Assembly (NCBI RefSeq): GCF_000422265.1 | Contig: NZ_AULL01000017.1 | Coordinates: forward strand, 248,001 to 312,000 | Direction: 5' to 3' | From: Kaistella palustris DSM 21579 | GTDB lineage: Bacteria; Bacteroidota; Bacteroidia; Flavobacteriales; Weeksellaceae | DNA: 64,000 nucleotides | Shown here: one piece after another, positions 18,678 to 25,227 of the stretch | How the letters are laid out: every line of letters starts with the position of its first letter | Position numbering within the stretch: the stretch's first letter is position 1 | Translations under genes and position numbers: made by a program | Notes under the pieces: model-generated | The model's input: only the letters and a program-made list of their open reading frames with translations | Told to the model about the DNA's origin: nothing | Databases searched by the model: none

Positions 18678-18682
18678 GATTC

Positions 18683-19936
18683 TTAATTTATTTTAAAGTC
18701 AAATGCCGGGCGTGTAATCCCCGGAAAAATGTGCATTTTAGAACCTAACCGGACATTATTGACCTCGAAGCTTGCGATGTTTTCATTTACATATAGTGGG
18801 AATGTCTGATCCCTGCCAAAAACCAGCCTGAAATAATAGTTTCCCGCATTCAGCAGGCCGGCGGGAATTTCGAATTCGATATTATACTCGCCCAGCCGCG
18901 CATCTGCCTGCTGACTGATGAGATGACCGGCGTGAAAAACGATGACCTCTTCAAAAGTACGAAGTTCAAAAGTAATGTCTAAATTAATATCAGGACAAAA
19001 ATTCAGGAATTTTATTTTTACGTGCGCACCGGAATTAATGTCGATTGATTCCCCTCTTTCAGGCATTACTGAAAACTCCAGAATTTTGATGTTTTCGTTT
19101 CCTAATGCCGTTTCGGGCGTACCGCTATGGAGATATGTTGATTTGGTAAGGCTACTTTTCTGGTATTCGATCACCGTTTGCTCTACGCTGCCGGCAAATA
19201 TCAGTTTGCCTTTATCGAGAAGGATTCCACTGCGGCAAAGTTCTTTAACTGCGGTGAGGTTGTGGCTTACAAAAAGTACAGTTCGGCCTTCTCCTTTTGA
19301 GACATCGCCCATTTTCCCCAAACATTTTTTCTGGAATTCGGCGTCGCCTACGGCCAGGACTTCATCTACTATCAGGATCTCAGACTCCAGATGCGCGGCA
19401 ACTGCAAATGCCAGGCGCACGTACATTCCCGAAGAATATCTTTTTACAGGCGTATCAATATAGCGTTCTACCCCGGAGAAATCTACGATCTCATCGAATT
19501 TGTGGGCGATTTCTCTCCTGGTCATTCCAAGAATGGCGCCGTTCAGAAAAATATTTTCGCGCCCGGTCATTTCGGGGTGAAAGCCTGTGCCGACTTCCAG
19601 AAGCGAGGCGATACGGCCTTTGGTGAAAATTTTGCCGGTAGTCGGTTTTGTGACTTTGCTCAATAATTTTAAAAGGGTAGATTTTCCCGCTCCATTCCGG
19701 CCGATAATGCCGACCGCGTCACCTTCTTCAATTTCGAAATTGATATCCTGCAGCGACCACACGTAATCGCTTTCACTTTTTTGGGTGCGGTCATTGGCCT
19801 CACCAATTTTGAGATACGGATCCTCTTTGCCACGAACCTGATGCCAAAACCTGTTGAGGTCATGCGACAGCGTTCCCGTGCCCACCTGGCCGAGGCGGTA
19901 TTGTTTCGAAATATTTTCTGCCTTTAATGCAAGCAT
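18683..19936 (-). CDS. wzt: ABC transporter ATP-binding protein of polysaccharide export (Wzt-type)
   Basis: The ATPase subunit of an ABC exporter that moves an undecaprenyl-linked O-polysaccharide or capsule across the inner membrane. The protein has about 417 residues. Walker A is GIIGRNGAGKSTLLKLL, the signature is YSSGMYVRLAFA and Walker B is ILIVDEVLAVGD. Beyond residue 270 there is a C-terminal extension of about 150 residues, like the Wzt carbohydrate-binding domain that recognises the chain terminus. I choose the ATG at 19936 (MLALKAENISKQYRLG). A frame opening at 19990 would add 18 poorly conserved residues. The permease gene lies just upstream. Confidence 0.92.
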   Translation of the reverse strand: MLALKAENISKQYRLGQVGTGTLSHDLNRFWHQVRGKEDPYLKIGEANDRTQKSESDYVWSLQDINFEIEEGDAVGIIGRNGAGKSTLLKLLSKVTKPTTGKIFTKGRIASLLEVGTGFHPEMTGRENIFLNGAILGMTRREIAHKFDEIVDFSGVERYIDTPVKRYSSGMYVRLAFAVAAHLESEILIVDEVLAVGDAEFQKKCLGKMGDVSKGEGRTVLFVSHNLTAVKELCRSGILLDKGKLIFAGSVEQTVIEYQKSSLTKSTYLHSGTPETALGNENIKILEFSVMPERGESIDINSGAHVKIKFLNFCPDINLDITFELRTFEEVIVFHAGHLISQQADARLGEYNIEFEIPAGLLNAGNYYFRLVFGRDQTFPLYVNENIASFEVNNVRLGSKMHIFPGITRPAFDFKIN

Positions 19937-20000
19937 ATTTTTTATTTGTAGAAGCTTCTCTAATTTTTCATCGTCACCATTAACCATCAACGATCAACCA

Positions 20001-20849
20001 TCAAACCGTATCCATAAAGCCCTTTTCAACTTTATTAAAAACAACGGTTCCGATCGCTAAAAGCGCCAAAATGATCGCGGAACTGATGAATAACATTTGT
20101 ACGGTAAATTCGCCGGAGCCCATCCAGCCATATTTAAAACATTCAAAAATTCCCGTAAGTGGATTGTAATAGGCGAGTTTTTTCCAGATTCCTGAAATTG
20201 ATGAAACCGGATAAATTACAGGTGTGGCATACATCATTAAACTAACCCCAAAAGTCAGCAGCATCTGTAAATCGCGGTATTTGGTCGTGAGGGCTGAAAA
20301 AAGCATGCCTACACCCAGTGCAAATACAGCCATTAAGAGAATTAAAAACGGTGTTGCCAACATCCAGATGTTCGGGTGGATATTTCCTTTCATCAGGTAA
20401 AAAAACCAGACCGCAAGAAAAAGTAAAAACTGCACACCAAATTTCATTAAACTGGAAATAACAATAGTAATGGGCATTACCAACCTGGGGAAATAAACCT
20501 TACCGAAGATCGAAGCGTTTGCGGTAAAAATATTGGATGTGCCGGTAAGACTTGTAGAAAAATAATTCCAGAGCGTAATTCCTGAAAGATAAAATAAAAC
20601 CTGCGGAATACCGTCGGTAGACAGTTTTGCAATATTGCCGAAAACCAGCACAAATACGACCGTAGTAAATATGGGATTAATGAAAAACCAGACCGGCCCC
20701 AAAACAGTCTGCTTAAACCCTGACACGAAATCCCGTTTCACAAACATGTAAACCAGATCCCTGTAGCGCCAAACCTCGTCGAGCCGCAAATCAAATAAAG
20801 AATGACTGGATTCGATGGTTTCGGTCCACTCCTGTTGGGGTTTATTCAT
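20001..20849 (-). CDS. wzm: ABC-2 type permease of polysaccharide export (Wzm-type)
   Basis: A 282-residue inner-membrane permease with six predicted membrane segments. The soluble start WRYRDLVYMFVKRDFVSGFKQ and the segment TVLGPVWFFINPIFTTVVFV are typical of TagG/Wzm proteins, as is YYNPLTGIFECFKYGW near the end. It pairs with the ATPase downstream. A TATTTTTG element 23 bases before its ATG could act as an internal promoter. Presence of this pair implies chain completion in the cytoplasm rather than Wzy-dependent polymerisation in the periplasm. Confidence 0.94.
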   Translation of the reverse strand: MNKPQQEWTETIESSHSLFDLRLDEVWRYRDLVYMFVKRDFVSGFKQTVLGPVWFFINPIFTTVVFVLVFGNIAKLSTDGIPQVLFYLSGITLWNYFSTSLTGTSNIFTANASIFGKVYFPRLVMPITIVISSLMKFGVQFLLFLAVWFFYLMKGNIHPNIWMLATPFLILLMAVFALGVGMLFSALTTKYRDLQMLLTFGVSLMMYATPVIYPVSSISGIWKKLAYYNPLTGIFECFKYGWMGSGEFTVQMLFISSAIILALLAIGTVVFNKVEKGFMDTV

Positions 20850-20872
20850 TTGTGTAAAAATAAATCTTTAAA

Positions 20873-20880
20873 CAAAAATA
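20873..20880 (-). promoter_or_regulatory. Possible internal promoter -7 element (TATTTTTG) before wzm
   Basis: On the minus strand TATTTTTG matches TAnnTTTG and is 23 bases from the wzm ATG, in the 38-base gap between two operon genes. No -33 element is evident. Confidence 0.35.
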
Positions 20881-20887
20881 GAATAAA

Positions 20888-21865
20888 TTATTGAGTTTTT
20901 GTGAGTTCAAGACGTGCGAGCAGCAGTGAGGTGAGAAACAGCGGGACATAAAGGCGGATTTCATACAAAATGCCACTGTACAGACACATTACTATATAAG
21001 GAACAGACAAAATGTGAAACAGTAAAATGTGCCGAACGGCCTTTTTGTCTTTGGCGATTAGTAAAGTAAAAACAAAAAATACCAACCAGCATAAAATGCC
21101 CAAAAGGTTTTTCGGATCGCTGAAGTTTTTTATCAGGAGATTACCATCATTAGTGGAAAAGCTTTGCTGAAACAGCCTCATACCGACATAAACAGCCACG
21201 AAAGTAACTGCCAACACCAACAGCGGCTGGATGGACTTTTTGCTAAATCCGTATTTCGAAAACAGAAGTGTGCCTGCAAGTGAAATTGAAAGTGCCGAGG
21301 TTTCGCGGTTCAGCGTCGAAATGTTCATTATTAAAGCCACAATCATCAGTCTTAAAGTCGATCTGGTTTCCAGATATTTTAAAAAGAAAAGAAAAAAGAG
21401 CAGCAGAAAAAAATAACTCGAAATATCATAAGGCACGAGCGCAAACTGGCTGAAGACCATCGCAAAAACCGCAGTTGAGATAAGTAGAATTTGTTCCGCG
21501 TCGGTTGTAATGAATTGCTTTCCGTTCAGGACAAAAGCCATTAATGAAGAACAAAGTACGAGAAAAGTGGTATTTAAAATATAAAAAGCAAGATACATTT
21601 GCGGCTCCGCAGCCGAACTGAAAAATTTAAACCTATAAATTTCGTAATCAATTGGTACAGCCGATAAGATATCATAAACCCCAAACAGTAAATAGCTGCT
21701 CAGAATGCGGTACTGATAAATCCCTGCTGAAAACTGCGCTGTAAACTCCTGATAATTAAGAATTTTTGAAGAATAAATATTTCCAAAAGAAAAGTACAGA
21801 AAGGTACTCAAGGTAAAAGCCAGGAATGCCGAAAAAAGGATTTTGGAAAGTAGATTTATTTTCAA
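20888..21865 (-). CDS. Multi-pass membrane protein of unknown function
   Basis: A 325-residue protein with about eight to nine hydrophobic segments (for example KILFSAFLAFTLSTFLYFSF, then LILISTAVFAMVFSQ and FLLLFFLFFLKYLE). I do not recognise a family. The pattern of a long lumenal loop after the first segment (about residues 28-60) followed by closely spaced segments could suit a polyprenyl-sugar glycosyltransferase or polymerase-like protein, but no diagnostic motif is clear. A short SKKSIQPLL cytoplasmic stretch is basic. It lies between ugd and the exporter permease, so a role in polysaccharide assembly is inferred from context only. Confidence 0.75.
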   Translation of the reverse strand: MKINLLSKILFSAFLAFTLSTFLYFSFGNIYSSKILNYQEFTAQFSAGIYQYRILSSYLLFGVYDILSAVPIDYEIYRFKFFSSAAEPQMYLAFYILNTTFLVLCSSLMAFVLNGKQFITTDAEQILLISTAVFAMVFSQFALVPYDISSYFFLLLFFLFFLKYLETRSTLRLMIVALIMNISTLNRETSALSISLAGTLLFSKYGFSKKSIQPLLVLAVTFVAVYVGMRLFQQSFSTNDGNLLIKNFSDPKNLLGILCWLVFFVFTLLIAKDKKAVRHILLFHILSVPYIVMCLYSGILYEIRLYVPLFLTSLLLARLELTKTQ

Positions 21866-21889
21866 AATGCAGGATTTTTAAGCTGAAAT

Positions 21890-23200
21890 TTACTGCAGTG
21901 TCTTTCTGCCGATCGATTTATAATAAAATCCTGTGTGTTCTACCTGTTCCAGGGCGAACATATTACGACCATCGAAAATAGCTTTGTTTTTCATCGCTTT
22001 GGCCATCATATCGAAGTTCGGATTTTTGAATTCACTCCATTCCGTCGCGATTAAAAGACAGTCGGCATCTTCCAGCGCCGCGTACATTTCCTGTGCGTAA
22101 TTTATTTTGTCGCCCAGGATTTTCCGTACATTTTCTTCGGCAATGGAATCGTATGCGGTAATAAGAGCACCTTTTTCCAGCAAAAGTTTAATATTATCAA
22201 TGGAAGACGCTTCGCGAATATCGTCGGTATTTGCTTTGAAGGCCAGGCCCCAAAGCGCTATTTTCTTGCCTTTCAGCTCACCGCCAAAATAATTCTCTAT
22301 TTCATCAACCAAAATCGTTTTCTGCTTTTGGTTCACCTTTTCGGTCGCCTCAAGAATCTGAAAATCAAAACCTTCCTGTTTGCCGGAACGGATCAGGGCT
22401 TTTACGTCTTTGGGAAAACAGCTGCCGCCATAACCAATTCCCGGAAACAGAAAACGGTGACCGATCCTGTCGTCGGAACCCATTCCTAAACGGACCTTAT
22501 CAACATCGGCGCCCACTTTTTCGCAATAATTCGCGATCTCATTCATAAAGGTGATCTTCGCGGCGAGAAAAGAATTGGCCGCGTACTTGGTGAGTTCCGA
22601 GGATTTTTCATCCATAAAGATGATCGGAATACCAATATTGGTAAATGGCTGATAGATCTTGGCCATCATTTCCTGTGCGCGCTCCGATTCACTTCCTACG
22701 ATTACGCGGGCAGGATTCATAGAATCTTCCACGGCGAAACCTTCGCGCAGAAATTCCGGGTTCGATACCACATCGAAAGGAATATCCGTTTTTTCAGAAA
22801 TTGTTTTGCGCACAAGGTCAGCTGTTCCCACCGGAACGGTGGATTTATTTACAATCACTTTATATTCGCCGATCCAGTCACCGATCTGGTTGGCTACAGA
22901 AAGAACGTATGACAGATCCGCTGAACCATCTTCACCCGGCGGCGTGGGAAGTGCAAGATAGATCACTTCGCTTTTTTCCAGCGCTTCTTTCAGATCTGTG
23001 GTAAAGAATAAGCGCTGCGCCTGAATATTCCGCAGAAACATTTCTTCGAGGCCGGGCTCGTAGATCGGTACGTGACCCTGTTTCATGCGTGCTACTTTTT
23101 CAGCATCGATGTCGACACAGTAAACCGCGTTCCCCAGTTCCGCCAAAGTTGTTCCAGTAACCAGTCCCACATATCCTGTCCCTACAATTGTAATATTCAA
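21890..23200 (-). CDS. ugd: UDP-glucose/GDP-mannose-type 6-dehydrogenase
   Basis: A 436-residue NAD-dependent nucleotide-sugar dehydrogenase, most likely oxidising UDP-glucose to UDP-glucuronate in two steps. The Rossmann motif is ITIVGTGYVGLVTG. The catalytic cysteine is Cys261 in GYGGSCFPKDVKAL, and VVSNPEFLREGFAVEDS and NPARVIVGS are conserved. The central dimer helix and the C-terminal domain (LWGLAFKANTDDIREASS) are present, so the enzyme looks complete. It is the first gene of the leftward operon and has its own promoter element. UDP-GlcNAc or UDP-ManNAc dehydrogenase is a less likely alternative. Confidence 0.93.
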   Translation of the reverse strand: MNITIVGTGYVGLVTGTTLAELGNAVYCVDIDAEKVARMKQGHVPIYEPGLEEMFLRNIQAQRLFFTTDLKEALEKSEVIYLALPTPPGEDGSADLSYVLSVANQIGDWIGEYKVIVNKSTVPVGTADLVRKTISEKTDIPFDVVSNPEFLREGFAVEDSMNPARVIVGSESERAQEMMAKIYQPFTNIGIPIIFMDEKSSELTKYAANSFLAAKITFMNEIANYCEKVGADVDKVRLGMGSDDRIGHRFLFPGIGYGGSCFPKDVKALIRSGKQEGFDFQILEATEKVNQKQKTILVDEIENYFGGELKGKKIALWGLAFKANTDDIREASSIDNIKLLLEKGALITAYDSIAEENVRKILGDKINYAQEMYAALEDADCLLIATEWSEFKNPNFDMMAKAMKNKAIFDGRNMFALEQVEHTGFYYKSIGRKTLQ

Positions 23201-23221
23201 AATCCAAGCTTTTTATTGCTG

Positions 23222-23229
23222 CAAATATA
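23222..23229 (-). promoter_or_regulatory. Promoter -7 element (TATATTTG) of the polysaccharide operon
   Basis: On the minus strand TATATTTG fully matches TAnnTTTG, 21 bases before the ugd ATG. It would drive the leftward run from ugd towards 10975. No clear TTG -33 element is seen. It is divergent from the rimP promoter. Confidence 0.55.
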
Positions 23230-23281
23230 AATAATTTATCAGTCGCGCCGGAGGTGGTATTTAATTGAGGCTGAACATATT

Positions 23282-23311
23282 TTGGAGATTTATGAAAAAT
23301 ATGTATATTTG
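23282..23311 (+). promoter_or_regulatory. Promoter of the rimP-nusA-infB operon
   Basis: A TTG at 23282-23284 is followed after 19 bases by TATATTTG at 23304-23311. This is a full match to the Bacteroidota primary-sigma pattern. The distance to the rimP ATG (23380) leaves a leader of about 60 bases. Confidence 0.65.
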
Positions 23312-23332
23312 CATCGGATTTACGGAAAAATG

Positions 23333-23360
23333 AAAAGGCCTTCGCAAGAATGCCTTTTTT
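23333..23360 (+). terminator. Terminator-like hairpin in the rimP leader (possible attenuator)
   Basis: AAAAGGC (23333-23339) pairs with GCCTTTT (23352-23358), with a small inner CTT-CGC-AAG stem and a run of six T at the 3' side. It is located between the promoter and the rimP ATG, and a short ATG-initiated frame (23330-23365, 11 codons) overlaps it. It could act as an attenuator. No regulator can be named. Confidence 0.5.
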
Positions 23361-23379
23361 CGTAAACCTAATTAAGTAT

Positions 23380-23847
23380 ATGGAATTTAAAAAAAAAATA
23401 GAAGAACTGCTTCAGAACTTTCTTCAGGAGCGCACAGATCTCTTTCTGATCGACCTTAAGTTTTCGCCGGCTGACGATATTACGGTAATCCTCGACGGTG
23501 ATTCCGGTGTTTCGCTGCAGGACTGTCTGGATGCGAGCCGCGCGATTGAATTTAATATGGACCGCGAGGAACATGATTTTTCGCTTCAGGTGATGAGTGC
23601 AGGATTAGGTGAACCACTGGTTTCCGAAAGACAGTTTAAGAAGAATATTGGCCGCGATCTGGAAGTTCTGCTCAATGACTCTACCAAAATCGAAGGCGAA
23701 CTCGCCCGTGTAGAAGAAGAAAACATAGTTTTGGTGATGCGCTACCGCAAGCCAAAAGAGGTGGGCAAAGGCAAGGTTGATGTAGAAGAGGAAAAAGAGA
23801 TTCCGTATACGGATATAAAGAAAGCACTTGTTGCAGTAAAATTTTAA
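23380..23847 (+). CDS. rimP: Ribosome maturation factor RimP
   Basis: RimP binds the small ribosomal subunit and helps its maturation, at the step where S12 and others join. The protein has 155 residues. The N-terminal domain has DLKFSPADDITVILDGDSGVS-like strands and the segment CLDASRAIEF. The motif SAGLGEPLVSERQFKKNIG matches the family's SPGLDRPL region. I choose the ATG at 23380 because the frame from 23350 begins within the T-rich arm of a leader hairpin. It is the first gene of a rimP-nusA-infB operon, the order common in bacteria; nusA follows after 59 bases. Confidence 0.92.
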   Translation: MEFKKKIEELLQNFLQERTDLFLIDLKFSPADDITVILDGDSGVSLQDCLDASRAIEFNMDREEHDFSLQVMSAGLGEPLVSERQFKKNIGRDLEVLLNDSTKIEGELARVEEENIVLVMRYRKPKEVGKGKVDVEEEKEIPYTDIKKALVAVKF

Positions 23848-23906
23848 TTAAAAAAGATGCTCGCTCTGCGGAGCCGCATCGCTTACCCTTATAAAAAAAG
23901 AAGATA

Positions 23907-25154
23907 ATGGACGGTTTAGCATTGATTGAAGCATTTGGCGATTTCAAAGAAGAAAAAAGCATCAGTAAAATTGACCTGATGGCGATTATTGAAGATTCAT
24001 TGAAAACTCTTTTACGTAAAAGATTTGATTCTGATGATCATTTTGACGTTATCGTGAACCCTGATAAAGGTGATTTTCAGATATTCCTTAATAAAACCAT
24101 TGTTGAAGACGATATGTCTGAAGACGATGACCTGGAGATCGAATTATCCGAAGCCAAAAAGATTGACCCTACTTTTGAAGTGGGCGAAGATTTCACGGTA
24201 GAAATTCCCATCGAAAAGTTAGGCAGAAGAAGTATCCTTACATTGAAACAGATTCTGGCGACAAAACTTCAGGAGCACAATAACGCTTATCTATATGAGC
24301 AGTTCCGCGACCGGATCGGTGAGATCGTCATTGGCGAGGTACATCACATCCGTCACAAACATGTAATTTTGTTGGATGACGAAGATAATGAATTCATCTT
24401 ACCAAAAGAAAACCAGATCCCTTCCGACTTCTTTAAAAAAGGAGAAAATATCCGTGCAATCGTAGAAAGTGTTGATTTTAAAGGAGCTAAACCGCAGATC
24501 ATCGTTTCCAGAACGGCACCTAAATTTTTGGAGAAACTGCTGGAACTTGAAATTCCTGAAATCCAGGACGGCACCATTATCCTGAAAAAAGTCGTTCGGA
24601 TCCCAGGCGAGAAAGCGAAGATCGCAGTGGATGCTTATGACGACAGAATTGATCCGGTGGGCGCTTGCGTCGGTGTGAAAGGATCCAGGATTCACGGTGT
24701 GGTTCGTGAACTTCGGAATGAAAACATTGATGTGATCCAGTGGTCCAAAAATCCGGAGATCATGGTGAAAAGAGCTTTAGGAAATATCACCATCAATAAA
24801 ATTGAGATCAATCCGGAAACCAACTACGCCATGGTTTATACGCCGGTCGAAGAAATTTCGCGCGTTATTGGAAAACAGGGACAGAATATTAGACTTGCAT
24901 CCTGGTTAAGCGGTTACGAGATCGATGTGTACAGGGAATCCAATGAAGATGATGATGTAGAATTAAAAGAGTTTTCCGGAACGGGAGCAGGCGATATAGA
25001 ACAGTGGATCATCGAGGAATTCCAAAAAGTAGGACTTACAACTGCCAAGAGTATCCTGGATAAAGACACTGAAGCACTTCTGAAAATGGTTGATCTGGAA
25101 GAAGAAACCATCGAAGAGGTAAAACAGGTATTAAAAGAAGAATTTGAGGACTAA
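23907..25154 (+). CDS. nusA: Transcription termination/antitermination factor NusA
   Basis: NusA binds RNA polymerase and nascent RNA, promoting pausing and hairpin termination. The 415-residue protein has the N-terminal polymerase-binding domain (about 1-130), an S1 domain (about 135-200, RIGEIVIGEVHHI) and two KH domains. KH landmarks are DPVGACVGVKGSRIHGVV and RVIGKQGQNIRLASWLSGY. It lacks the acidic AR1/AR2 repeats of Escherichia coli NusA, as is usual in Bacteroidota; a short acidic C-terminal tail remains. It is in the rimP-nusA-infB operon, with a 73-base gap to infB. Confidence 0.96.
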   Translation: MDGLALIEAFGDFKEEKSISKIDLMAIIEDSLKTLLRKRFDSDDHFDVIVNPDKGDFQIFLNKTIVEDDMSEDDDLEIELSEAKKIDPTFEVGEDFTVEIPIEKLGRRSILTLKQILATKLQEHNNAYLYEQFRDRIGEIVIGEVHHIRHKHVILLDDEDNEFILPKENQIPSDFFKKGENIRAIVESVDFKGAKPQIIVSRTAPKFLEKLLELEIPEIQDGTIILKKVVRIPGEKAKIAVDAYDDRIDPVGACVGVKGSRIHGVVRELRNENIDVIQWSKNPEIMVKRALGNITINKIEINPETNYAMVYTPVEEISRVIGKQGQNIRLASWLSGYEIDVYRESNEDDDVELKEFSGTGAGDIEQWIIEEFQKVGLTTAKSILDKDTEALLKMVDLEEETIEEVKQVLKEEFED

Positions 25155-25227
25155 TGCCCAGAATTTTCGACATTCAAGTTAAAATGATTTAACTTTACCA
25201 AAATTTAAATAAAAGTATAAAATATAC

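Noticed and set aside
19937-19990. Longer N-terminus of the Wzt-type ATPase
   Set aside because: The 18 extra residues lack family resemblance; the sequence holds short ATCAAC-type repeats, and ATG 19936 gives the normal start.
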